A stretch of DNA of 64,000 bases. It comes from Liriodendron chinense (lineage: Eukaryota > Streptophyta > Magnoliopsida > Magnoliales > Magnoliaceae). The stretch is from the NCBI GenBank assembly GCA_003013855.2, contig PVNU02003892.1, forward strand, positions 3,472,001-3,536,000, read 5' to 3'. Positions 35,338 through 45,989 of this stretch are shown here, in pieces (position 1 is the first letter of the stretch; each line of letters begins with the position of its first letter). The position numbers and the translations under genes are program-made. The notes beneath the pieces were generated by a model. The model worked only from the letters and a program-made list of their open reading frames with translations, had not been told where the DNA came from and searched no databases.

Positions 35338-36084
35338 GGAGTGTCAGCAGGCTGGGCTAAGGCCGAGTCAAGCTCTATTTAATCTCGGCCCATATATTTT
35401 CAAGGTATCTCAAATCCCGAGTTAGGTGAGCGATGGGCCAAAATAGTCAAGCCTGAGCCCAACTTAGAATACATATACAAGCCGGACCAAGCTTGAAAGC
35501 AACCATTCATAGAGAGATGGCAAACTTAGAAAGTCGAATCTGCTCTCAAAGTTCATTAGAATCGAGTTCAGTCTTGAATTGAAGTCGACAATCAGGTATA
35601 GTTGGCTACTTGGACTTGAAATGTTGATGGGAAGGTCATTAAAGCTCAAATTTGGGATATGACAGGGCAAGAGAGGTGATCCTTTTTAAAACTCATATCT
35701 GTTTATGCTTTTCTGATATGGGTTTTTTATATCTCGGTGTGATTTGATTTGTGTGAAGCCATAGATGCTTATTTGGGTTGGCCACAAGTATTCTTTCTTT
35801 TATACCATTTGGAGTTGGGTTTGAAGTTTGAAATATGTAGTTTTCTTCCTTATGTTGATTTTTAAGAACATAATTTTTTCCTTTTTAATTATAAAAGGGT
35901 GTGGATAAAAAGTACGGGAAAAAAAATTAATTTTGAAAATTTTGAAATAGTCACCCGACGAGTTGATTGCTTTTAGACAATTAAGTCAAGTTTAACCTGC
36001 TTAAGCCTAATACTCCAGCCCAAGCCTAGCTCGAGGTGGTCAGGGATGGGAGCCTATTGGGCCAACCTGGACCATTGATAGCCC
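35338..36084. mobile_element. Foldback repeat with AGGGCTATCAATGGTCC ends
   Basis: The left end reads GGAGTGTCAGCAGGCTGGGC. The right end, read inverted, is AGGGCTATCAATGGTCCAGG. Both arms are rich in GGCCC and AGCTCG words. The central AT-rich part has no coding capacity beyond the chance ORF at 35464-35670. Related ends occur in the tiny element at 37371-37449. Confidence 0.4.
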
Positions 36085-36239
36085 TGATAAAAACACTTCC
36101 CCATCAAACTATACACAAAGGTGCATCATTTAATATGTGGGGTGGAATTGCATTTGGTTCGGTGCAAATTCCATGGGACGTTTGGAGACATGAGAAGGAG
36201 TAGGGTTAGGTAGAACGGAATTGCATTTGGTCCCATGCA

Positions 36240-36400
36240 AGATTTTTGGTGGATTTTGAAATTCACTACATTTGTGGCCCCACATAGATGCATATGTTTT
36301 ATCCATGCGGTCCATCCATATGCATCCTTTATTTGAGTTGTATGTGTGCAAGTGACTGACATTAGTTATGAATCTAACCAATGGATTACAAATCCATTGT
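36240..36400. mobile_element. MITE arm fragment, GGGCCCAC family
   Basis: A single arm is present: GTGGCCCCACATAGATGCAT, then TTTATCCATGCGGTCCATCC. It is preceded by an imperfect direct repeat around GTGGAATTGCATTTGGT (36134) and ACGGAATTGCATTTGGT (36213). Confidence 0.4.
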
Positions 36401-36774
36401 CTACCAAATGGACGTGGATTAGGTACTACCCGAGACTTTGCAAGCTCGGGACATGCTAGTACGTGGCATGTGTGTATGGGTAGAGAGCAGATGTGACAGG
36501 CTTGTGTCAAGCTTGCTAACATGGCAGGTCTCTTTTGACAACATGATCTCCACCAATAAAGACATGCCACATACGTGCCATGTCGAGCTTGTCCTGAGCT
36601 CTGCACTGGCTTGAGTGGTACCTAATCTGCTCCCCTACCAAATAAGGCTTTGCTTAATAAAGTATTTTTGTTCCAGGAAAAATTTGATCCCAAACAATAA
36701 GTATTAAATGGTCTAAATACCATGATATTTAGGACGCGGATTGTGTCTTGCACATGCCTGAACGGATTATCGTG

Positions 36775-37085
36775 TGGGCAGACATGTGGAGGGGCCCATC
36801 GTGATGTATTCATTTATCCACACCGTCCATCCATTTTATAAGATCATACTAGCATATGGGCCTAAAAATGAGGCTGATCCAACACCTAAGTGGGCCTCAC
36901 CAAACAATGATTGGACCTGGTGACATAATCTGTAGTGGTGACATCACCAGGTTCTGCTCACTGTTTGGTGTCGCCCGATTGAGTGCTGGATCTTTCTCCT
37001 TTTTAGAGTCATACCTTAAAATGATCTTATAAAATGGATGGACAACGTGGATGAACAGATACATCACGGTGGCCCATCCAGTCTG
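36775..37085. mobile_element. Foldback MITE, GGGCCCAC family (short form)
   Basis: The left arm is GGGGCCCATCGTGATGTATT with ACACCGTCCATCCATTTTAT. The right arm is AAAATGGATGGACAACGTGG with ACATCACGGTGGCCC. The centre is an inverted GGTGACATAATCTG / GTGACATCACC motif. It is close to the copy at 1140-1450 in length and layout. Confidence 0.65.
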
Positions 37086-37370
37086 CTTGGCTAGGACACA
37101 ACCTGCATCCTGGTATTTGCAGACATGCAATCATTGTGCAACAATGGTGTTAAACCCATCTAATGCAATTCCATATCATTTAATCCCTCGGGGCCAAACA
37201 GGCCCTAAACGTTCGTACTGCGGGACCCAATCTGGCTAGCATGGTTTTACTTAAAAGACAGTAGGTAATACAAATTAATCGATTAAATACGAGTTACTAT
37301 ATGCCACGATAGCATTTCGCAGTACTGCGTATCAAGCTTCATTCTCAACTAACTGCCCAAATAAGTCGGG

Positions 37371-37449
37371 GCGTCAATGGGTCGGGCTCGATCTTCACAA
37401 TACGGACGGAGACCTACGCCCGGCCCGGGACGGGCCCGGCCCATTGACA
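37371..37449. mobile_element. Tiny foldback element ending in GGCCCATTGAC
   Basis: GCGTCAATGGGTCGGGCTCG on the left pairs with CGGGCCCGGCCCATTGAC on the right across a spacer of about 40 bp. The right arm supplies a GGCCCA (site II / TGGGCC-type) word about 25 bp upstream of the telo-box at 37472. Confidence 0.5.
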
Positions 37450-37459
37450 GACCGATAAA

Positions 37460-38290
37460 TAACCCCAACCCAAACCCTAACCCTAGCAGCATATAGCCTC
37501 CTTAATGGAAAGGTGGGCGATCTTACCCTCGCCTCCACCCCTATTTCATCTTTACCCCTGAATTGAAGCAATGGCATTTCAGATATTCTTGGTTTTACCA
37601 ACGTATATTTGACAAAAAAAAAGGGCCTCTTTAAATACCAAACACTCGTATGCTGTTGCTTCTCTCCTTCAGCTGAGCGGTTCCCTCATTTCCTCCTTCA
37701 TTTTGCTTTGTTTTGATTTTTGTTTTTAAAATAAAATCAACGTTTATGGAGTGGGCCCCGTGATGGAAAACTTATGGTCTGGAGCGGTTGCACGGTCTTG
37801 ATCTCGAGCCTTGAAGCACCACCACACACCACCACACACCACCACCGCCATCATCTTCATCTCACATGTGGAAAGGCTCTGGATCAAAACCGTTGCTTTT
37901 ATACCGTCGATGAATATAGAAAGCTATGAGATCTGAGGGCTTCTTGAAGTTTTTGTTCAAATCCCTTTGTTTATGTCGTTATCAAGGAATTATAAAGCCC
38001 CGATGCGCTCACTTCTTACAACTGGGGCTCATGTTTTGTCGATCCAGACCGTTGATCTTATGTGACCTGCTAAAGATGTCGGATGTTCCAAAAATAATCC
38101 GGAATGGAAGATCCTTGCTGTCAAATCTTTCCCCTTTCTGTTCTCGGACCGTCGATTTGCGGGCCTCAAAACAAAGGGTTTGGAACCTCTAAATCTGAGA
38201 TGCTGTTGGCAAATCCCCAACTGCCGGTGCGGGCCATAAGTAAATGGTCTGGATGAGCTAACCTTGGGCCTATAAAATGGTGTGTCGGGA
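37460..38290 (+). repeat. Telo-box-bearing segment, copy 1 (candidate promoter / 5' exon)
   Basis: This segment is a diverged duplicate of 40715-41600. Conserved landmarks in order are AAACCCTAACCCTAG, GCAGTGGCATT-type words, TTGACAAAAAGGGC-type words, GATGGAAAACTTATGGT, GGAGCGGTTGCACGGTCTTG, a CACCACCA stretch, ACCGTCGATGAATAT, AGATCTGAGGGCTTCTTGAA and ACAAAGGGTT. No frame is conserved across both copies. A donor-like GTGAGT at 38311-38316 could end a 5' exon. It may be the 5' region of a housekeeping gene or a non-coding transcript. Confidence 0.55.
37472..37485 (+). promoter_or_regulatory. Telo-box (AAACCCTAACCCTA)
   Basis: In plants this motif is typical of promoters of ribosomal protein and other translation-related genes, commonly beside site II (GGCCCA) elements. 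A GGCCCATT word lies at 37438-37445. No coding region follows within the expected distance. Confidence 0.5.
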
Positions 38291-38508
38291 AACTGTTCGT
38301 GTTCTGATACATCGTGAGTTTATAATTCCTCTTTGCTATTTCATAATTCCTTTTATTATACACTTATTAGCTAATCATCTTTTGTGTTAACTTGGTTTCT
38401 CAGTACAAATAAAATGAAAGCATGTCTCCCTTACTAATCGCATTCTATCAATGTATCGTAGGCTATGTTTGGATGCGCTATTGAATTGAATTGCACTTTT
38501 AAGTCTGG

Positions 38509-38880
38509 TTAGGGGCTCGGTTGGATGCCTGCAAATTTTGGAAGTGGTGAATGATTTGCAGCAGGTGTAAGTCATTTACAGCCTGTCCTGTTTGGCTTTG
38601 AGCTGTAATTTGTTTGCATGTAAGTAGTTGTCTGTGTTTGGATATACTATAAATTGTTTAGAGGGATTTCGTTTGCCGCTAAAGTTCAAAATTATAGCTG
38701 TTAGGCTGTAAATGATTTTCAGGTAAATGAAATCACAGTGTTTCAGAGGGATTTCATTTGCAGCTAAGAGCTGTAAATGATTTACATGCATTTTCCAGCA
38801 TCCAAACACTGCCTGTAAATCACATACCTGTATTTCATTTACAGGTAGCCCAATTTAGAGGCTTCCAAATGACCCCTAAG
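38509..38880. mobile_element. hAT-like MITE with TAGGGG ends
   Basis: The left end TAGGGGCTCGGTTGGATGCC and the right end, read inverted, TAGGGGTCATTTGGAAGCC are related. Interior arms repeat GCTGTAAATGATTTACA and GAGGGATTTCRTTTGC words in both orientations. An 8-bp target duplication was not clear. Confidence 0.6.
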
Positions 38881-39339
38881 TGAAAATGGGTGGGACTGTA
38901 TGATTGTGGCAATTTTTTGTTAGTGTTTGGTAAACGATGTGCTGGTGCGTTGAGTCCCATGCCTCCTGTGTTTGAAATTATCAGTTTTGGGGTGTGAGTC
39001 ACCAAGGGACAGAAACCAGTAGTCTCTTTTGAAGCATTTCTGTCTGGTGAATCGTATTGTTTCAGACTTAAACTGATTTGACTTGGACAATACCAAGTTG
39101 TATCGGTCTTTTTTTATTCCTTGAACCATTCTGGACTGTACATTCTGGGCTTAACATGCTGTTCAGATTGGCTAGTTTTGGCTGTTCATTCTGATGCATT
39201 TTGGGAGATTATAACTCTAGAAATTAGAAAAGATCCAGTGGTCTCAAGCTTATAAAAGATGCTGTCCTTTAATGCTAAACTGGACAAATTGTGGGAACTG
39301 CTCTCGAAAGGATAACACCTCAAAATAAGATTGATCAAA

Positions 39340-39840
39340 CAATCCCAATGTACGAGTAATGGACATTTATTTGATGAATTTGGACCACTGGTGATTTTTC
39401 ATTCACATGCCAACTAAAGATTCCACCAATATGCCCCTCTGATTAGAAGATTTGTGTGATATTTTGTTTTGTAATCCATCCAAGGATGGGCCACAATTTG
39501 GACTGTTCAATTTCAGTTACTTGCATGCCCAGTGTACATTCTTAGTGCCTGAGTATCAACCAAACCATCATGCTCTACCAGAGTATTGAAGTTATTCTCT
39601 TATTTTTTTGCCAGCCTCTCTCTCACATTTTTGGGCCAGAGCATGTTCAGGGTAGTGGGCCACTTTTAAGGACCATCCCAATTCACCATTCTTTTGCGAG
39701 GTGGAAGATAGGTTGCACAAAGCTCAGTGGTGATGGTTCCACAGAAACATTTTCCTATCAAACCATACACAGCAGTGTGCCATTGGTCATCTGAACCATT
39801 CATTCTATGGGACCCAGATTGCTATAATAATCACGTGTTG
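39340..39840. mobile_element. Half-element, GTGCCTGAGTATCA family
   Basis: The segment carries GATGGGCCACAATTTGGACT, GTTCAATTTCAGTTACTTGC, TAGTGCCTGAGTATCAACC and CTCTACCAGAGTATTGAAG. These words match, in inverted sense, the left arm of the full element at 62810-63150. A trailing piece (TTGCACAAAGCTCAGTGG) is shared with 34730-34750. Confidence 0.45.
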
Positions 39841-40249
39841 GACTCCCAACATTAGCCTTGCACCATTTAAAAAACAGTGGAGACTCGTCAAAGCTTACAC
39901 ATGGTGTGGTTGTATAACAACCCAACCATCCAAATTGTGGATCCAACAGTGGATGGAGCATGACACAAAATTTCACTAAGGAGTCAGATAATACTAACCA
40001 TCTTATTTTCCCTTGTAATTTGGCCCACTCACTATTTTACTTTTGACCACCATTTTATAATAATTAATTGGATGATTAGGAGTACTTGATCATTTCGGTT
40101 TTAGATATGTGCGCCATCGACAATGGGATCCACAATTCGGACAGTCTGGATGCATTTACATCAGCTCCACATGTGAGGAGGATGGGTCACCATCATTTTT
40201 CATTTAAGGATGCTAGAATAAGTGAAGGAATGTTACAGAAGTGGAGAAA

Positions 40250-40570
40250 CACCTTTATTCTCTAGCAGTGTGTGATGGATGATATGCAGACACCTAGAAA
40301 TTCAATATCTACGGAGTGATGGATGATATGTAGGCACCTAAAAATTACATACCTATAGTTTAAGTAATTAAATCATACTTCCAAATTATGGGTCCCATCT
40401 TAGATATATTAACGACCAAAAGTAACACATTTGATTATCTGACCGTTGGATTGTTGAACATTTATTGGACAATGAAAAAGAAAACATCCAATGGTCTTAT
40501 TTCAACAAATGTGTCCACGAGTCACGGGTTAGGTTTGTTCAAACAGTCTGGTTTTGAGGTTTTTACTTAA
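40250..40570. mobile_element. Left half of GTGCCTGAGTATCA-family element with duplicated end
   Basis: It begins TCTAGCAGTGTGTGATGGAT. A 50-bp terminal block (GTGATGGATGATATGYAGRC) occurs twice (40268 and 40315). The interior words CATTTGATTATCTGACCGTT and GAACATTTATTGGACAATG match 62930-62985. The right terminal repeat is missing, and a poly-T run follows at 40587-40603. Confidence 0.5.
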
Positions 40571-40714
40571 CAAGAGTCAGTTACATTTTTTTTTTTTTTT
40601 TTTGGTTCAATATTTTTTTGAGAGATAACGGAAAATATACCATTTCTGAGCTCCTGCATATTAAGTGTCATACTCTGCCAGATTACAAATAACCCTTTGA
40701 ATAAAGAAAGCTAA

Positions 40715-41600
40715 GATTGCAACCTAAACCCTAACCCTAGGTTCTTTTCGCTCCTATATCCAAAGATGGCGATATTACCCACCCCCCCTCCACCCTTCTC
40801 TATGCTTTCTCCTGAAGAAAAGCAGTGGCATTCTAGATATTCTTGTTAAAACCAATGTATATTTGATAAAAAGGGCTGATGTCAATACCAAACACGTACG
40901 TTGTTGTGGGTCCATCATTTCATCATAAAGCAGGCCCCCCATCATTCATCATCAATGGGGCCCCTCATCATTTCATCATAAAGTAGGCCCCATCATAAAC
41001 TAAGCGATGCATCATTTCATCTTTCATTTTTGCTTTTATTTTTTGTAATAAACTCAACACTTACAAAAGTGGGCCCTATGATGGAAAAGTTATGGTTTGG
41101 AGCGGTTGCACGGTCTTGATCTTGAGCCTTGAAGCACCACCACCACCACCACCACCACCATCATCTTCTTCATATCACACGCGTAAAGGATCCAAATCAA
41201 AATTGTTGCACTTATGTACCGTCGATGAATATTGAAAGCTATGAGATCTGAGGGCTTCTTGAAGTTTTATTTTTATTTTTATCAAACTCCTTTATATGTT
41301 GTTTTCAAGATAGTGTTACGTACTGATGCACATCTTTCTTACAAGTGGGGCCCATGGTTTGTCAATCTACTCCAGACCTTTGATCTTGTTGGACCTGCTA
41401 AAGATGGTGGGTGGCCCAAAAACAATCTGCACTCAAAGATACTTGCTACCAAATCTTGATCCCTTCTCTTCTAGACCTTTGTTGTATGTTTTGTTAATGT
41501 TTGCTTGCGGGCCACAAAACAAAGGGTTCAGAGCCTCTAAATCCAAGATACTCTTGGGAAATCTCTAAGTGCTGATACGGGCCTTGGTGACATGCTTTTC
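40715..41600 (+). repeat. Telo-box-bearing segment, copy 2
   Basis: This is the diverged duplicate of 37460-38290, about 3.25 kb downstream in the same orientation. The telo-box AAACCCTAACCCTAG lies at 40726-40740. GGAGCGGTTGCACGGTCTTG, ACCGTCGATGAATAT and AGATCTGAGGGCTTCTTGAA are nearly identical to copy 1. Extra sequence (repeated CATCATTTCATCATAAAG-type words, about 40910-41020) and an expanded CCA repeat near 41136-41160 distinguish it. Confidence 0.6.
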
Positions 41601-42759
41601 TGGATTAACCCCATTTATATGGGCTTTATGTCTGAGTTAAGACTACTAGGATATCTGAAAATTTGTTGGTCTTTATATTCAAGAAACCTCGCCCATGATA
41701 TCAAGGTATGGAATTCCTCGATGTATTTGCTCACCCATTTACTCTTTTGACATAGATTGTGAAATCTTAGATGAAGGCTGTGGGCATAAACTGTGGGTGG
41801 GAATTTCTGTTATAATTTCCTCTTCATCTTTTCTCAAAAAGTTACTTTCTCCTTAGCTTGACATACTCATTTGGCTTAGAGATATACTCACCGTGCTAAT
41901 ACATGACTAGAAAACTTCATGGCTATGTGTTTAACCTTCTGATTGTCTATTGTCTACGGTTTCATCATATTCTAACACCTTTTCCACCCTGCTTTGCCAA
42001 TCGTGAAGTTGTCAACATTGCAAACAACTATGGAACTATGGAATTTCTACCTTAACATTAAGCTCCATATAATGTTCCAACATAGAAGAATTTGATCATT
42101 GGTGTCTTCACCAACCATGGCTGCCCATTGTTGGGTTGTACCTTGATGGGGACTTCCCCTACATATCATTTTGCTCCAACTTCATCTCTAGTTCTCTCCA
42201 CACTAGAGCTCTCTCACTTGATTAGTGAGATTGCTTACTGCATGCATGAGCTGATATACTCACTTTGTAAGTGTGTGGATACTTGCACGAATTCTTCTTG
42301 TGTCCCTCATCAAACCCATTAAGAGATGATTTAGAGTTGAATTCCAACACACACAAGTTGCTTATAAAAGAAAGTGCATAAACATAAACAAGGAATAGAA
42401 AAGACCCTACAAATCAGGAACATTTCTACAATCATACCCACCTGTGTACACCCCCACGTGTGGAAATAGGAACATAGGATCCTTTTATGTTGCCATATAT
42501 TTCCTTTTCTATACTCCGTAAGTCGATTGTTTTTTGTTTTTATCTAAGTGATCTCCTTTTCTTCTTCGTCTTCTTCTTTTTTCATGTGAAATGTTTTAAA
42601 ACTACATATTTTATAGGTTTTCTTTTTTATGCTTCCCTTAGTAGGTCCACATGTGCCTTTTAATAATATGAAAACTTAGTATAATCATGTCTGTCTATGC
42701 TACTATGGTGATATAAAACTTGTGCTTTTGAAGCAATTGCATGGTTTTAATTTTAATTA
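41601..42759. other. Intergenic stretch, no gene recognised
   Basis: No frame on either strand shows a recognisable domain. The 76-residue frame at 42092-42322 has no family resemblance that I can see. Confidence 0.35.
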
Positions 42760-43062
42760 AGCACTGTAGCATTCTTGTTGATATTGTAATGAGGAGACGG
42801 ATGAGCGGTATGACGAGGACGGATAGAATTAGAAATGAATGCATTCAAGGGAACTTAGGATTAGTATCGATAGGTAATAAAATGAGGGAAGGTAGAGTTG
42901 AAGGGCAAAAGGAGAAGGCCCAAAAGGTTGTGGGTGGAGGTAGTAAGAAAGGATTTCATGGCATATGGTTTAATTAAGGATATGGTCATTGATAAAGTGG
43001 AATGGTGGGATAGGATTTTTTAGCTGAACCCAATCAGTTGGGTTAAGTGTTAGATGATGATG
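42760..43062 (+). mobile_element. 3' fragment of an RTE-type LINE
   Basis: The frame from 42783 reads RRMSGMTRTDRIRNE, then GNLGLVSIGNKMREGR, the familiar C-terminal region of plant RTE-clade reverse transcriptases; the usual WFGHV-type motif has been lost. It ends in CTGAACCCAATCAGTTGGGT and a TGATGATGATGA tail near 43053-43062, typical of RTE 3' ends. It is 5'-truncated and decayed. Confidence 0.6.
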
Positions 43063-43984
43063 ATAAAGTGGAAGGTGGACTAGGATTTGTTAGCTACAAG
43101 AATGCTCGGCACCATTAACTCTATTGCCACCTTCGTTTTCTTGAGATTTTTAATTTGATGAGGACACCCTGCATGCATAAAGACCATCTCCAAGTTTTTT
43201 AAAAAATGTCCAGGATTTAATTCCAAATTCCACCTTGAGCTTTCTTCTATGCTCTGAAGTTGGATGTAGAGCCTGGTTATGAAGGGAACACAACCCGCTC
43301 CATTGGATCACAACTGGTGTCTAAATTCTCTTGAGTGCTTCTGAAGGTATTCTTGTAGCTTAATAACATCTTGTTTAAAAAAAAATGTCCCAATGTATGG
43401 CCATAGCACATGTTTAACCCCCCCTTTCCCTTCCCCTCACTTTTTTTTTAGCTTCGTGACAACTTTTAAAATTTTTCAGGACCAAAATGCCCATGCATTG
43501 AAAACGGCACTTGTATGACGTTTGAGTGCTTGAGAAATTAAGAGGGTCCTATCCAAATGTGTGGAGTGGGTCTCATGAAAGCATGATTGGGCCCACTTCA
43601 CAGGAGTTCCAATCCTTACCTTCACGGAGATGGACGTTACCCTGATTATGGGCCTAAGGTGTGGACCCTATATCCCGTAGAAGATTGATGGGGCTAATGA
43701 AGGAAAAGGGATTAGGGAGAATTACATGTGCCAGGCAACTATCTTGAAGAAGGATTTGCTAGAGGTGTTTTTATCATTTAGTAGGTCAGCCAGACATACG
43801 GATGCAGTGAAGCTAGCACTTGTCATGTGTGTAGAAATGTTACGGGTAGGATCTCTCGGAAAGAATGGCTATAGTGGTCCATAGGGGAAGCTACAAACAG
43901 TTGTCAAGTCCCCCCTCTGAAAAAAAATTTAGAAAATTTGGAAATGGGGCCTCTCTTGCGGCTTGGACCCTTAAAAGGATATTC

Positions 43985-44145
43985 AAACAGTGTTTATAGG
44001 GCCCACTATGAGTTGTGTGAAATCCACAACATCGTCCATTTGATTCAGGTTTTAATTTAAGGGTATGGGTGCAAGAATAAGGAAAAACCACAAAGGTGGA
44101 CCTCACCACAAGTAACAGTTGGAATGAACGCCCACCATTACCGGC
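43985..44145. mobile_element. Single MITE arm, GGGCCCAC family
   Basis: The arm runs from TAGGGCCCACTATGAGTTGT through ACATCGTCCATTTGATTC to GAACGCCCACCATTA. The other arm is absent. The sequence after 44160 (a serine-rich chance ORF at 44124-44345) is unrelated. Confidence 0.45.
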
Positions 44146-44339
44146 TGTTGTGGGCCAAAGAATGCTATTCTTCGGATAAAAAAAAGTCTAAACAAATCTA
44201 TTCTTCGTCAACCGTGGTGCCATCATCATTATCCTCATCATCAATGGCATCAACATTATCTTCATCCTCAGAATTTTACGTTGAAATAAACTTCGCTTCC
44301 TCCTCTTCTGCCACTTTCGCTTTCCCCATCATTTGTATC

Positions 44340-44960
44340 GAGTAATTTGTCTCACTTTTTGGGAAACATGGGGAAACATTGAGAAAGTGATTGAAATTTT
44401 CAATGAAATTTTAGGGATTGTTAAAAAAGACCTTAATACACACTTTTAAATCACATCTCAAAAATGTAGTGCACATAATGGGTTTCCTTTGTATAGGGTC
44501 CTAAGCTATGCATAACATTTAAAGTGTATGTGGTGATCATGTCATTAAACACTCCTAAATACTTCAAAACTAGTCTCAATTGATGTCGGTTCAAGGGAAA
44601 TTTTAAAAATAATAATATTTTAACAATTTTTTAATTAATTTTTAATTAAAAATGATTTTTATTTTCTGTAAATTCACAAGGACTTAAGAAATCAGTAGAG
44701 CAGCCTTAATTCATGCTTGATTTCATGTTTGGAGTGCAACATTGCAAGCAATATGGGAGAAATTGGGGAAATTTTGAATTTTCCCAATTTTCCCCAAATT
44801 GGACCACCTATACTCAAAATTTGAAATTATAGTATGTGATGATCATTTCATCAAATACTTCTAAATACTTCGAAATTAGTCCCAATTGACAACTGGTTGA
44901 AGTAAATTTTCGAGAAAAAGATGGAGAACATGAAGAACCAATGGATATGCAAATCAAAGC
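44340..44960. repeat. Direct repeat pair about 306 bp apart
   Basis: AACACTCCTAAATACTTCAA at about 44547 and AATACTTCTAAATACTTCGA at about 44853 begin two related blocks that both continue TTAGTCYCAATTGA and end AAATTTT. GGGAAA/TTTCCC-rich words surround both. It is likely part of an unclassified repeat; nothing is coding. Confidence 0.5.
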
Positions 44961-45179
44961 TCCAACTCCATGATTTTTCATGCAAAACATGAAAAACTAA
45001 TGGATTTGTAACCGTTTGATACTGATTTAACATGATTTCAACAACAAAAAAAAAGGATTAGATATTGAAAATGCTCACTGGATGGAACATGTGGGATATA
45101 TATCAACACTACTGCATTTCGTATCACACAGGTGGGAGACAAGATATATCGTGGATATATCGGCTGATATCATCAATAT

Positions 45180-45628
45180 TTAAAACATTGGTGCTGACTG
45201 CTACATGCATTTTTGAAGTATTCTTTTGTACAATAATCTTGGAGTTGGAAAGCCATGATGCAATGAGCTTTTCGTCTTTGGACCACTTTCTCATTACCTT
45301 CCAATCTCTGGCAACAAGGCAGAGAGGGCATATGAACCATTTGGACAGCTTCTATGAAAATAAAAGTTTTACAGTTGCCACACTGCATGCTCATCAGCAC
45401 GTGTATTTTTGAAGCATTCTCTTGCGCAGTGGTATTGTTGGAAGTTAGATCTCCACCATGCAGTTGCCAGAGAGGGAAAGTTGTTTGTATGGTAGAGGTT
45501 TAACTTTCAGCATCATTACACAAAAGAATGCTTAAAATATGTGGTGATGAGCGGGCATTCTGTGACAGCTGCAAAACTTATATTGTTGATTTTCATAGAA
45601 GTTGTTCAAATTGTTCATGCTTTCCAAC
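45180..45628. mobile_element. Foldback element abutting the RCC1 3' duplicate
   Basis: The left arm (45330-45475) contains GGACAGCTTCTATGAAAATA, AGTTTTACAGTTGCC and TTTTTGAAGCATTCTCTTGC. The right arm (45476-45622), read inverted, contains ACAACTTCTATGAAAATC, AGTTTTGCAGCTGTC and TTTAAGCATTCTTTTGTG. A further partial copy of the left arm lies at 45200-45320. The right end coincides with the first base of the RCC1-like sequence. Confidence 0.6.
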
Positions 45629-45941
45629 CTGAAGGACAGGTTGATGACAAGAAGAGCAGAGGAGCTGATTAAGGAGCATATGCTCTTTTTATTTGTGGGT
45701 AGCAAGGTGCTGTGCAGAATCCAGTATCTTGCTCTCCCAATAAAATTGTGCCTTTATTCAGGTTAGGTGAATGTCTCTTCTTTGTTTATCATTGGACTCA
45801 TCAGACTGGCATTTATCATAAATGCTAGCCTTTTCTTTCATAAAAAAAATAAAAAATCAATGTTCTGTTCTGTTTGTATTGTCTGATCTTGTAATGTACA
45901 AACTGAGAAGCTATTAGTAAATCAAGGTTTGCATCTTACTT
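45629..45941 (+). pseudogene. Truncated copy of the RCC1 gene 3' end (coding tail plus 3' UTR)
   Basis: This matches the minus strand of 52549-52838. GAAGGACARGYTGATGAMAA and AGAGGAGCTGATTAAGGAG align with the last 20 or so codons of the RCC1 gene. GTGGGWAGCAAGGTKCTGTG and TGTTTGTATTGTCTGAT, TGTACAAACT align with its 3' UTR. Translation gives LKDRLMTRRAEELIKEH against VKDKLMKRRIEELIKEC in the gene. The stop codon is lost (TGA became TTA) and the AATAAA signal has decayed to AGTAAA. All upstream exons are missing. It points in the opposite direction to the parent-like gene, about 6.6 kb away. Confidence 0.8.
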
Positions 45942-45989
45942 TAGGGACCCTGCATTTCCCTGCTTCTTTCATTTAAATGTCTTTTACGA

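Noticed and set aside
37880..37960. Possible box C/D snoRNA (CGATGAAT followed by CTGA)
   Set aside because: The box C match is poor, the spacing is too short, and no terminal stem is visible. Conservation between the two copies covers far more than a snoRNA.
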